A stretch of DNA of 64,000 bases from CBDDYU01 sp965235655 (GTDB lineage Bacteria > Pseudomonadota > Alphaproteobacteria > Pelagibacterales > Pelagibacteraceae), in NCBI GenBank assembly GCA_965235655.1, contig CBDDYU010000002.1, forward strand, positions 310,001-374,000. The letters run 5' to 3'. A model generated the notes under the pieces. The model saw nothing but the letters and a program-made list of their open reading frames with translations, was not told the DNA's origin and made no database searches. The stretch's first letter is position 1; every line of letters begins with the position of its first letter. Of the stretch, positions 28,706 to 37,446 are shown piece by piece. Position numbers and translations under genes: made by a program.

Positions 28706-30763
28706 ATGACAAATAAAAACACTTATCAGGCAGACTCCATTAAAGTTCTAAAGGGTCTTGAAGCTGTTAGAAAAAGACCTGGAATGTATATCGGTGACAC
28801 AGATGATGGCACTGGTTTACATCATATGGTTTATGAGGTTGTAGATAATTCCATCGATGAAGCCTTAGCTGGCTACTGTAAAAATATTAATGTTAGAATT
28901 AATGCTGACGGAACCGTAACCGTTAAAGATGATGGAAGAGGTATCCCTGTTGATATGCATAAGGGAGAAAAAAAATCTGCAGCAGAGGTAATTATGACCC
29001 AGCTTCATGCTGGAGGTAAGTTCGATCACGACTCCTACAAAGTATCTGGAGGATTACACGGGGTTGGAGTTTCAGTAGTTAATGCATTATCAGAAAAATT
29101 ACAATTAGAAATTCATAGAGATGGAAAAAAACATTATATAGAATTTAAGAATGGAGAAGCAAAAGCTCCACTTAAAGTCACTGGCAACTCTAAAGAAACT
29201 GGAACTGAAATTACTTTTTCACCATCAAAAGAAATTTTTTCTTCTATTAAATTTAGTCCAAATATTCTTATAAAAAGAATGAGAGAATTAGCTTTTTTAA
29301 ATAAAGGTATAAAAATTATTTTTACTGACGCTAGTCAAAAGAAAGAAAAAATTACTGAGTTTAAATTTGAGGGCGGCGTTCTTGAATTTGTTCAATTTTT
29401 AGATGAAAAAAGGGAAAAATTGCAAAATAAAAATGAGAATGACTTATTTAAAAAACCTATTTACATTGAAGGCAAGAAAGACAATTTAGAGTTAGAGTGC
29501 TCACTGCAATGGAATGGCACTTATGCTGAAGATGTGTATCCATATACTAATAATATTTATCAAAAAGATGGTGGAACACATATATTAGGTTTTAGAAGTG
29601 CATTAACAAGAGTTATTAATAAATATGCAAATGATAATAATCTTCTTAAAAAAAATAAATTAGCAATTTCAGGTGATGATATAAAAGAAGGATTGACTTG
29701 TGTTTTATCTACAAAAATCCCTGATCCAAAATTTTCATCACAAACAAAAGACAAGTTAGTTTCTTCTGAAGTTAGAACAATAGTTGAAACAATAGTTAAT
29801 GAAAAATTATCAATTTGGTTTGATCAGAATCCTGCTGTTGCAAAAATTATTCTGGCTAAAATAATTCAAGCTGCTTTAGCAAGAGATGTAGCTAGAAAAG
29901 CTAGAGAAAATGTTAGACGAAAAGGAGCTCTAGAGTTAAGTGGTCTTCCAGGAAAATTGGCTGATTGTCAAATAGGCAAGCAAGAAGGCACAGAATTGTT
30001 TATTGTAGAGGGAGATTCAGCGGGTGGTTCAGCAAAACAAGGAAGAAATCGAGCAAATCAAGCTGTTTTACCATTAAGAGGAAAAATTTTGAATACTTAC
30101 GTAGAAGAAATTTCTTTAAAGAAAAATGGCAATAGTGATGGATCAGAACACAGAACTAAAGCTCTTTCCAAAATGATTTCATCTAATGAAATTGTAACAT
30201 TGATTAATGCTTTAGGCTTAGATCCAAAAGCACATGAAATCGATTTAAAAGATTTAAGGTATGGAAAAATTATCATCATGACCGACGCTGATGTTGATGG
30301 CTCTCATATTAGAGCTTTATTGTTAACTTTTTTTAATAATAAGCCATTTAATAAATTAATTGAAAACGGACATGTTTACTTAGCCCAGCCACCTTTATTT
30401 AAAATTAACAAAGGATCAAAAGGTATTTACATTAAAGATGAAAAAGAATTAGAGGATTATATTATTAAAAATAGTAAAGAATTAAAAAAAATGAAAAAGG
30501 GTTCAAAAGAGTACATAAAAGAACTTGATCTTGAAAAATCTAAAATGAACATTCAAAGATTTAAAGGATTAGGAGAAATGAACCCTGAAGAATTATGGAG
30601 CACTACATTGGATCCTGAAACAAGAAATTTATTACAGGTTCAGTATTCTAAAGATCCAAAAATTGATCAAAAACTGATCCATACTTTAATGGGAAATGAT
30701 GTTGCATTAAGAAAAGACTTTATCGTCTCTAATGCCATAAATGTGCAAAATCTAGATATTTAA
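28706..30763 (+). CDS. gyrB: DNA gyrase subunit B
   Basis: 685 aa type IIA topoisomerase ATPase subunit; with GyrA it introduces negative supercoils. GHKL ATP-binding motifs are E-V-V-D-N-S-I-D-E-A near 44-53, D-D-G-R-G-I-P near 75-81 and G-G-L-H-G-V-G near 115-121. The TOPRIM domain has E-G-D-S-A-G-G and D-A-D-V-D-G-S-H. It is shorter than the roughly 800 aa of E. coli GyrB, lacking the insertion in the C-terminal part. D-G-T-G-L-H-H-M-V-Y-E favours GyrB over ParE. The kinase gene follows after 2 bases. Confidence 0.93.
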   Translation: MTNKNTYQADSIKVLKGLEAVRKRPGMYIGDTDDGTGLHHMVYEVVDNSIDEALAGYCKNINVRINADGTVTVKDDGRGIPVDMHKGEKKSAAEVIMTQLHAGGKFDHDSYKVSGGLHGVGVSVVNALSEKLQLEIHRDGKKHYIEFKNGEAKAPLKVTGNSKETGTEITFSPSKEIFSSIKFSPNILIKRMRELAFLNKGIKIIFTDASQKKEKITEFKFEGGVLEFVQFLDEKREKLQNKNENDLFKKPIYIEGKKDNLELECSLQWNGTYAEDVYPYTNNIYQKDGGTHILGFRSALTRVINKYANDNNLLKKNKLAISGDDIKEGLTCVLSTKIPDPKFSSQTKDKLVSSEVRTIVETIVNEKLSIWFDQNPAVAKIILAKIIQAALARDVARKARENVRRKGALELSGLPGKLADCQIGKQEGTELFIVEGDSAGGSAKQGRNRANQAVLPLRGKILNTYVEEISLKKNGNSDGSEHRTKALSKMISSNEIVTLINALGLDPKAHEIDLKDLRYGKIIIMTDADVDGSHIRALLLTFFNNKPFNKLIENGHVYLAQPPLFKINKGSKGIYIKDEKELEDYIIKNSKELKKMKKGSKEYIKELDLEKSKMNIQRFKGLGEMNPEELWSTTLDPETRNLLQVQYSKDPKIDQKLIHTLMGNDVALRKDFIVSNAINVQNLDI

Positions 30764-30765
30764 TA

Positions 30766-32040
30766 ATGAAGTTTTTTGAAACTTCAAAATATTTTTCTTT
30801 AAAAAAATCAACTTATGTTACTTTGCGATGGATTGGAATTTTAGGACAATTAATTTCAATTCATTTAGTCTATTTTTTACTAGATCTAAAATTTGATTTT
30901 TTAACTGCAAATTTAATTATTTTTCTTGGAATATTATCAAATTTTTATTTAATTTTTATTTATAAAAAAGTTCAGATTTCTGAGAGGTCTTCTTTTGTAT
31001 TTTTGCTAATTGATATTTTACAATTAGCTATTTTATTATATCTCACTGGGGGAATCTCAAATCCTTTCATAATTTTTTTAATAATCCCAAGTGTTTTTTC
31101 ATCATCCAATTTAGGTTTTAAAATTAGTTTATTTTTGGTTTTAATAACAACTTTGTTAATTATAATTTTAACTTTTTTTTATCAACCTTTGCCTTATCCA
31201 ATAAATTTATCAAATATAATTAATCCATTTGTTTATTATTCAATTTCAATATCTTTAATTATTGCCCTAGTTTTTTTAAATTACTTTGCACTTTCATTTG
31301 GAAATGAGTCCAGGATAAGAAAAGAAGCCTTAAATAGAATGGAAGAGGTAATGGCCAAAGAGCATGAAATTTTATCTCTAGGGGGTCAAGCTGCTGCAGC
31401 GGCACATTCTTTAGGAACTCCACTATCAACGATAAAGATTATTTCACAAGAATTAATGAAACAGTTTAAAGATAACAAAGATGTTCAAAAAGATATTGAA
31501 TTATTATCAAGTCAGGTTGAGAGATGTAACCAAATTTTGAAAAAATTATCCCTAAATCCCATAGAAGAAGATGAATTTATAGATAGAGACATCAGTTTAA
31601 GAGAGTATTTGAATGAAATAATTTTATCTTTTAAAGAAATCAGTTCTAAAAATTTTGTATTCAATTACGAACAAGATTCAAATAGTTTTGAAATTACAAA
31701 ATCAATTGAAATTGTTTATGGTTTGAGAAATTTTATAGGTAATGCTAATAAATATTCTAAAGAAAATGTTATTATTAATCTTAGAAGTGATAGTGAATTT
31801 ACCGAAATAAGTATTGAAGATGATGGTCCAGGTTATCCAAGGGATATAGTCCCTAAAATTGGAGAACCATACTTAAAAACTTCCAAAAATAATGAGCTTT
31901 CAGGATTAGGACTTGGTATTTTTATAGGAAAAACTTTATTGGAAAAAAATTTTGCATCTGTAAATTGTGGAAATTCTAAAACTAGAAGTGGAGCTGAAGT
32001 AATAATTAAATGGAAGAATAGAGAACTAATGAATATTTAA
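30766..32040 (+). CDS. regB: RegB/PrrB-type redox-sensing histidine kinase
   Basis: 424 aa with six membrane helices (about 20-175). The quinone-site signature G-G-x-x-N-P-F is at residues 95-101. The phospho-accepting H214 sits in A-A-H-S-L-G-T-P-L and a redox cysteine C254 lies exactly 40 residues later, as in RegB of purple bacteria. The HATPase domain has N-A-N-K-Y-S and D-D-G-P-G-Y-P. RegB autophosphorylates when the quinone pool is reduced and signals to RegA. Position 215 is Ser where most HisKA proteins have Glu. No response regulator is adjacent; gyrB lies 2 bases upstream. Confidence 0.87.
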   Translation: MKFFETSKYFSLKKSTYVTLRWIGILGQLISIHLVYFLLDLKFDFLTANLIIFLGILSNFYLIFIYKKVQISERSSFVFLLIDILQLAILLYLTGGISNPFIIFLIIPSVFSSSNLGFKISLFLVLITTLLIIILTFFYQPLPYPINLSNIINPFVYYSISISLIIALVFLNYFALSFGNESRIRKEALNRMEEVMAKEHEILSLGGQAAAAAHSLGTPLSTIKIISQELMKQFKDNKDVQKDIELLSSQVERCNQILKKLSLNPIEEDEFIDRDISLREYLNEIILSFKEISSKNFVFNYEQDSNSFEITKSIEIVYGLRNFIGNANKYSKENVIINLRSDSEFTEISIEDDGPGYPRDIVPKIGEPYLKTSKNNELSGLGLGIFIGKTLLEKNFASVNCGNSKTRSGAEVIIKWKNRELMNI

Positions 32041-33839
32041 TGCAGTTTAGTTTTTGTATCAAACAATGAACTTAATTGAGAAACCATAACATCACCCAGC
32101 TCATTTACATCCGTAATTTTAATTGCCCTATCATAATATCTAGAAACATCATGACCAATACCAATTGCTAAAATTTCAACTTCTGTTTTTTCTTCTATAA
32201 ATTTAACCATTTTTTTTAAATGTTTTTCTAAAAAATCTCCAGAGTTAACAGAAAGGGTTGAATCATCAACCGGCGCACCATCTGAGATTACCATTAAAAT
32301 TTTTCTTTCTTCTTTTCTTTTTTTCAATCTATTAAATGCCCAAGAAATTGCCTCTCCATCTATATTCTCTTTAAGTAATCCTTCTTTCAACATTAAACCA
32401 ATATTACTTTTTGCTTGTCGCCAATGAGTGTCTGCACCCTTGTAAATAATATGTCTTAAGTCATTAAGTCTTCCAGGTGTTTTAGGTTTACTATTTTTAT
32501 TCCAAGACTCTCTGCTTTGACCACCCTTCCAGTTTTTTGTAGTAAATCCAAGTATTTCAACTTTAACTGAACATCGCTCCAAAGTTCTTGATAAAATATC
32601 AGCACATATTGCTGCAATTGTAATAGGCCTTCCTCTCATTGAGCCTGAGTTATCAATTAGTAATGTGACTACAGTGTCTTTAAATTCCAAATCTTTTTCT
32701 TTTTTAAATGACAATGAATTATATGGATCAATAATTATTCTTGGTAGTTTAGAGCTATCTAGCAAACCCTCTTCAAGATCAAACTCCCAAGCACGATTTT
32801 GTTTTGCTAACAGTTGTCTTTGAAGTTTATTTGCAAGTTTAGTAATTACGTCTTGAAACCCAATTAATTGTTGATCAAGTGTTTTTCTAAGTTTTTTTGA
32901 CTCATCAGCATTTTCTAAGTTTTCTGCTTTAATTACTTCGTCAAATTCTGTCGTAAATATTTTGTATTCAAGGTTAATATTATTTAAAATTTTCTTTTGA
33001 ATTACTTGTTCAGAACTTTCTTTATCAGAATCTGTATCAACTAGCTGTTCATCCATTTTAAATTCATCAATATTATAATCTGAGTCTAAACTTGCTTCGG
33101 TTTCTTCATCTTTATTTTGATCTTTTTTATCTTCAGAATCACTTTGCTCTTCATCATTCGAGGGATTATCTTGACCTTCATCAGGATTTTCTTCTTTAGT
33201 CTCCTCATTATCTTCGCTTTCAAAAATATCCATTTGCTCTAATATTTCTGAAAATTTTGAACCGTATTTGTTTTGATTTTCCAAATTTTCTTTAAGAAAT
33301 TTAATATGTTTGCTTATTGATTGATCAAATTCGGTTTCCCAAAAAGCTAACATTTTAGAAGTTAACGAATTTAATTTAATTTTATGAAAATTTTTTAACA
33401 TATATAATTCAAATGCCTCAACAACCGGCACATCATCTTTTGTTTTAAGCTGATCTTTTCGTTTTAGATTGACTATCTGTTGATAATTCTCAGTAAAATT
33501 TTTTTCTATACCCTTAAGCATTTTACCACCTAAAGTTTCATATCTTATTTTTTCAGCAATATTATATAAAGATTTACAAGAATTATTCTGAGGAAGATTT
33601 TTTTTATAAATTTCATCATTAGAAAATTTTTTTTTAAGAGCATTAGAGTCGGTCTCTGCTCTAAATTTAATAAAATCACTTTTAGTAGTTAAATTATCTA
33701 TTTCAAAAAAATCAAATTTTTTTGAACTTTTGTTTTGTTTCGGATTTTCTTTTATTTTTAAGTCGTCAGAAATTACTCTAGCAGTTGACTCGAGTGCTTG
33801 TTTGAATTTTTCTTTAAGGTTTGACTCTTTAGAGCTCAT
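32037..33839 (-). CDS. cobT: CobT-type cobaltochelatase subunit
   Basis: 600 aa. It has an N-terminal CobT region, a long acidic low-complexity stretch (about 205-275, mostly Glu, Asp and Asn), then a VWA-like domain with the MIDAS motif D-N-S-G-S-M. In aerobic B12 synthesis CobS-CobT form an AAA+ chaperone that loads cobalt through CobN. No cobN or other cob gene is in the window. The ATG overlaps the cobS stop by one base. The 3' end overlaps regB by 4 bases in convergent orientation. Confidence 0.88.
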   Translation of the reverse strand: MSSKESNLKEKFKQALESTARVISDDLKIKENPKQNKSSKKFDFFEIDNLTTKSDFIKFRAETDSNALKKKFSNDEIYKKNLPQNNSCKSLYNIAEKIRYETLGGKMLKGIEKNFTENYQQIVNLKRKDQLKTKDDVPVVEAFELYMLKNFHKIKLNSLTSKMLAFWETEFDQSISKHIKFLKENLENQNKYGSKFSEILEQMDIFESEDNEETKEENPDEGQDNPSNDEEQSDSEDKKDQNKDEETEASLDSDYNIDEFKMDEQLVDTDSDKESSEQVIQKKILNNINLEYKIFTTEFDEVIKAENLENADESKKLRKTLDQQLIGFQDVITKLANKLQRQLLAKQNRAWEFDLEEGLLDSSKLPRIIIDPYNSLSFKKEKDLEFKDTVVTLLIDNSGSMRGRPITIAAICADILSRTLERCSVKVEILGFTTKNWKGGQSRESWNKNSKPKTPGRLNDLRHIIYKGADTHWRQAKSNIGLMLKEGLLKENIDGEAISWAFNRLKKRKEERKILMVISDGAPVDDSTLSVNSGDFLEKHLKKMVKFIEEKTEVEILAIGIGHDVSRYYDRAIKITDVNELGDVMVSQLSSLFDTKTKLH

Positions 33840-34813
33840 TAAATTTGAATATTAACTAAAGACTCTGGCAGTTCCTCTCCAAAACATCTTTGATAATATT
33901 CAGCGATAGTGCTTTTTTCTATTTCATCGCATTTATTTAAGAAAGTAACTCTGAATGCATAGCCAGTATCTTTAAAAATTTCTGCATTTTCTGCCCAGTG
34001 CAATACAGTCCTTGGACTCATAACTGTTGAGATATCGCCTGCAATAAATCCTTTTCGTGTTAAAGATGCTACTTTTATCATATTTGCAACTTTTTCTTTA
34101 CCCTTGGGGTTATTAAAATTTTTATTTTTAGCTAGAATTATTTCCATTTCTCTTTCAAGGCTTAAATAGTTTAAGGTAGTTACAATATTCCATCTATCCA
34201 TCTGTCCCTGGTTAATTTGTTGAGTCCCATGGTATAAGCCAGTAGTATCTCCTAAACCAACAGTGTTAGAAGTTGCAAATAATCTAAAAAATTTATTCTG
34301 TTTAATAACTTTATTTTTGTCTAATAGCGTAAAATTACCTTCTGCTTCTAATACTCTTTGAATAACAAACATCACATCTGGTCTTCCCGCATCATATTCG
34401 TCAAATACCAATGCAACAGGGTTTTGAATTGACCATGGAAGAATACCTTCATTAAACTGAGTTACCTGTTTGCCATCTTTTAAAACAATGGCGTCTTTAC
34501 CGATTAAATCAATTCTACTTACATGACTATCTAAATTAACTCTAATACAAGGCCAATTTAATCTTGCAGCAATTTGCTCTATGTGAGTAGATTTACCAGT
34601 ACCATGATATCCTTGAACTAAAACTCTTTTATTAAAAGCAAAACCAGAAATAATTGCTAGAGTTGTGTCTCGATCAAATTTATAGTTTTTGTCAATTTCA
34701 GGGACATATTCGCTTTTTTCAGAAAAAGCATTTACTTCCATATCGCTATCTATGCCAAAGGTTTGCTTTAATGAGATCTTAATATCAGGTTGAATGTTTA
34801 AATTAGGTGTCAA
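33839..34813 (-). CDS. cobS: CobS-type cobaltochelatase AAA+ ATPase
   Basis: 324 aa MoxR-like AAA+ ATPase. The Walker A motif is G-Y-H-G-T-G-K-S-T (about 69-77) and Walker B is L-V-F-D-E-Y-D (about 134-140). It forms hexameric rings with CobT. It overlaps the J-domain gene by 11 bases and cobT by one, giving one dnaJ-cobS-cobT operon. The conserved linkage to a J protein and BolA hints at a role in metal-centre or protein remodelling beyond cobalamin. Confidence 0.9.
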   Translation of the reverse strand: MTPNLNIQPDIKISLKQTFGIDSDMEVNAFSEKSEYVPEIDKNYKFDRDTTLAIISGFAFNKRVLVQGYHGTGKSTHIEQIAARLNWPCIRVNLDSHVSRIDLIGKDAIVLKDGKQVTQFNEGILPWSIQNPVALVFDEYDAGRPDVMFVIQRVLEAEGNFTLLDKNKVIKQNKFFRLFATSNTVGLGDTTGLYHGTQQINQGQMDRWNIVTTLNYLSLEREMEIILAKNKNFNNPKGKEKVANMIKVASLTRKGFIAGDISTVMSPRTVLHWAENAEIFKDTGYAFRVTFLNKCDEIEKSTIAEYYQRCFGEELPESLVNIQI

Positions 34814-35330
34814 TTTTTTCTCTATATGTATTTTTTAACTGGGTATAAGCTAAAGTTATTAATTTAAGTTTTTCCTCGTATTTTTTATTTCCATCATTTA
34901 TATCGGGGTGAAATTTTTTGACAAGTAATTTGAATTTTTCCTGTATTTTCTGCCATTTTAGACCTACAGAAACTCCTAAAATTCCAAAAGCTTTTATATC
35001 ATTATGATTAAATTTAAATTTACTCATATGATTATATTCACTTTTTAATCTATCTTTATCTAATTCATCTCTCAAAGTGTTATTCCAAAGAACTTTAAAG
35101 AAGTTATCCGAAGAGCTAAAACTTTGTGTTGGTTTGTGCCAAGTCATATCAGATTTTAAAAAATCCATAACTTGATCATCATTCATTCCTGAAAAGTAAT
35201 TCCAATTTTTATTAAACTCTTTTACATGGTCTAAACAAAGTAAACGGTATTTTTTACTATTATCTTTTTCTACAGGCGCTCTATATTCACCTATTTCTTT
35301 ACAATTATTCCAGTCACAAATGTTTTTCAT
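34803..35330 (-). CDS. J-domain (DnaJ-like) protein with N-terminal Cys/His motif
   Basis: 175 aa. The C-terminal third (about 112-172) is a J domain with the HPD triad in K-K-F-H-P-D-I-N-D-G-N, which stimulates Hsp70 ATPase. Near the N-terminus C4, C9, C32 and H35 (I-C-D-W-N-N-C and L-C-L-D-H) could bind zinc. No G/F or substrate-binding domain is present, so it is a type III J protein. It overlaps cobS by 11 bases. The divergent bolA start is only 21 bases away, leaving almost no room for promoters. Confidence 0.82.
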   Translation of the reverse strand: MKNICDWNNCKEIGEYRAPVEKDNSKKYRLLCLDHVKEFNKNWNYFSGMNDDQVMDFLKSDMTWHKPTQSFSSSDNFFKVLWNNTLRDELDKDRLKSEYNHMSKFKFNHNDIKAFGILGVSVGLKWQKIQEKFKLLVKKFHPDINDGNKKYEEKLKLITLAYTQLKNTYREKIDT

Positions 35331-35351
35331 GATATATAATAAATAATATTT

Positions 35352-35612
35352 ATGGATATAAATCAGTTAATTGCAATTATAAAAAAAAAAATAGTTAACC
35401 AGTTTGTCGTAGACAGTATTGATATCGAAGATAAATCTTTTTTACACAAAAATCATTCAGGAAATCAACCAGGAAAATATCATTTAAAAATAAAAATTAA
35501 ATCAGATCAGCTTAAAAATTTAAGCAAAATCGAGAGTACAAAAAAAATTTATAAAACTTTAGATGAAGAAATGAATAAATTTATTCATTCCATACAAATC
35601 TTAATTGATTAG
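35352..35612 (+). CDS. bolA: BolA-family protein
   Basis: 86 aa with the BolA fold; the conserved region H-S-G-N-Q-P-G-K-Y-H-L-K-I-K (34-47) surrounds the usual ligand histidine. BolA proteins partner monothiol glutaredoxins in [2Fe-2S] handling. The family's other conserved cysteine position is not obvious, suggesting the non-Cys type. Divergent from the dnaJ-cobS-cobT operon by 21 bases; its last 12 bases overlap aroB on the other strand. Confidence 0.85.
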   Translation: MDINQLIAIIKKKIVNQFVVDSIDIEDKSFLHKNHSGNQPGKYHLKIKIKSDQLKNLSKIESTKKIYKTLDEEMNKFIHSIQILID

Positions 35613-36707
35613 CTCTCGTTTAAGAAACGAAGCTAAATCATTTTTACTATATTGATTTTTATAAATAGGTTGACCAATTTTTTTAAGTAAAACTAAATTG
35701 ATTTTATCTGAGTTATTTTTTTTATCTTTAGTCATAAAAGATAAAATTCTTTTTAAATCCTTTAATGAAAAATATTTATCAAGATTTATTGGTAATTTTG
35801 CCTTTTTTAAATGAGCGAAGATTGATTTTACTTCATTAATTTTAATTAACTTATTTTTTAAGCTAAATTTTAATGCGGAATTCATTCCTAATATTACAGC
35901 CTCACCATGATTTAATTTTTTGGAATACCCTAGGCAAGCCTCATAAGCATGAGCAAATGTATGACCAAAATTCAAAATTTTTCTTATTTCTTTTTCAGTC
36001 TCATCTTTTTGAACTATGTCTCGTTTAATTTTGCAGCTCTCAAAAATTGCCTTTTCTATATATGGAGATTTTAAATTTAGGACGTTGAAAACATTTTTAT
36101 CCAAATAATCATAAAATTTTTTATTCGAAATTAGAGAATGTTTTAATACCTCACCGTATCCACAAATTAACTCTCTTTTTGGAAGGGTTTTTAAAAAATT
36201 TGTATCACTGATGACTAATCTAGGCTGGTAAAAACTTCCAATTAAATTTTTTCCATATTGAGTGTTCACACCAGTTTTGCCACCAATTGAAGAATCTACT
36301 TGTGATAACAATGTTGTTGGAAGATTTATAAATGTTAAACCTCTTTTAAATAGGCTTGCAGCAAAACCACCAACATCACCTGTAATTCCCCCTCCAATAG
36401 TGATCAAACAATCTTCTCTACTAAAATTTTCCTTAAGAAGAATACTTAATATATTGTTAACACTATTTTGATTTTTATTTTTTTCACTAGTGTTGAAATT
36501 AAAAAGATGAGTATTTTTAATTTTAAGTGATTTTTTAATTTTAAATATAATTTTTTTTGAAATATTTTTGTCAACAACTAGTAGGCATTTTTTAAAAGTT
36601 AAAGAGTTTTTTTTAAGGATCTTAGATATTTGTGGAATAAGATTAGACCCAATTATTATTGGATAAGTATGTGATTTAGTCTGAACTTTCAGCTGAATAG
36701 GTTTCAT
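35601..36707 (-). CDS. aroB: 3-dehydroquinate synthase
   Basis: 368 aa NAD- and metal-dependent enzyme converting DAHP to 3-dehydroquinate, the second shikimate pathway step. Signatures are G-G-G-I-T-G-D-V-G-G-F-A-A-S (about 105-118), L-P-T-T-L-L-S-Q-V-D-S-S-I-G-G-K-T-G-V-N (129-148) and zinc ligands in N-F-G-H-T-F-A-H-A and H-G-E-A-V. The start overlaps the end of aroK by 32 bases. Confidence 0.95.
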   Translation of the reverse strand: MKPIQLKVQTKSHTYPIIIGSNLIPQISKILKKNSLTFKKCLLVVDKNISKKIIFKIKKSLKIKNTHLFNFNTSEKNKNQNSVNNILSILLKENFSREDCLITIGGGITGDVGGFAASLFKRGLTFINLPTTLLSQVDSSIGGKTGVNTQYGKNLIGSFYQPRLVISDTNFLKTLPKRELICGYGEVLKHSLISNKKFYDYLDKNVFNVLNLKSPYIEKAIFESCKIKRDIVQKDETEKEIRKILNFGHTFAHAYEACLGYSKKLNHGEAVILGMNSALKFSLKNKLIKINEVKSIFAHLKKAKLPINLDKYFSLKDLKRILSFMTKDKKNNSDKINLVLLKKIGQPIYKNQYSKNDLASFLKRELIN

Positions 36708-37206
36708 AAATTTTTAAAATTTTATTTGTAATTTCAAGTTTTGTTTTATTTTCACAATTAATCTTATACAGGGCTTTGGCATAAATGTTAGAACGTTTTT
36801 TAATTAAATCAATTAATTCTTCATCAGTTGATTTAAAAGCAATAGGTCTTTTTTCGCTATTTTTAATTCTATTAATTAATGTTTTGCTATCCCATTTTAA
36901 CCAGAAAGATAAATTATTTTTTAATACTTCATTTTGAATATATTCATTATTAAATGCGCCACCACCTAATGAAAATACTCCATTTTCATTTTTTAAAAAT
37001 TTTAAAGTAATTTTTTCCTCTAATTTTCTAAAAAATATTTCTCCTTTTGACTGAAAAATTTTTGAAATTTTCATGTCTAATTCTTTTTCAATTTCAGCAT
37101 CTATGTCAAAAAAATTTAATTTTAGTTTTTTTGATACAAGCAAGCCTATGGAAGTCTTTCCTGAACCCATCATGCCTATAAAAACAAGATTTTTTTTTGA
37201 TTTCAT
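36676..37206 (-). CDS. aroK: Shikimate kinase
   Basis: 176 aa from the chosen ATG, placing the Walker A G-M-M-G-S-G-K-T at residues 11-18 as in the family. An in-frame ATG at 37269 would add 21 residues that resemble no kinase sequence. Shikimate-binding residues include D-I-D-A-E-I and R-K-L-E-E; the G-G-G-A motif (F-S-L-G-G-G-A) is present. It phosphorylates shikimate at O3. aroK-aroB is the standard alphaproteobacterial pair. Confidence 0.92.
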   Translation of the reverse strand: MKSKKNLVFIGMMGSGKTSIGLLVSKKLKLNFFDIDAEIEKELDMKISKIFQSKGEIFFRKLEEKITLKFLKNENGVFSLGGGAFNNEYIQNEVLKNNLSFWLKWDSKTLINRIKNSEKRPIAFKSTDEELIDLIKKRSNIYAKALYKINCENKTKLEITNKILKIYETYSAESSD

Positions 37207-37263
37207 AAGTTTCTTTATTGAAAAAACACAAATATGTCTTAATTTGAAATTAATTAACGATAT

Positions 37264-37446
37264 ATGCAATTCACTAAAAACACAAGTTCAGACAAAAGCA
37301 ATTTAGTAAGTTTGATCGTAAAGATTGGATTAATTTTAGCTGTGTTAGTCACAATAGTTTTTTTTATTAATAAAATTGATTTTCCTGCTCCAAAAAAAGA
37401 AATTGATAAAATTATTCCTAATGAGAATTTTAAAATTGTTAAATAA
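37264..37446 (+). CDS. Small single-span membrane protein (60 aa), unknown
   Basis: 60 aa with a polar N-terminus, one hydrophobic helix (about 14-36, L-V-S-L-I-V-K-I-G-L-I-L-A-V-L) and a charged C-terminal tail. I recognise no family. Its last 26 bases overlap the start of the following exported protein in another frame, suggesting translational coupling. Divergent from aroK by 57 bases. No clear Shine-Dalgarno. Confidence 0.55.
   Translation: MQFTKNTSSDKSNLVSLIVKIGLILAVLVTIVFFINKIDFPAPKKEIDKIIPNENFKIVK

Noticed and set aside
33010..33230. Low-complexity acidic stretch in cobT as a repeat or assembly artefact
   Set aside because: Acidic linkers are normal in CobT proteins and the reading frame is continuous.
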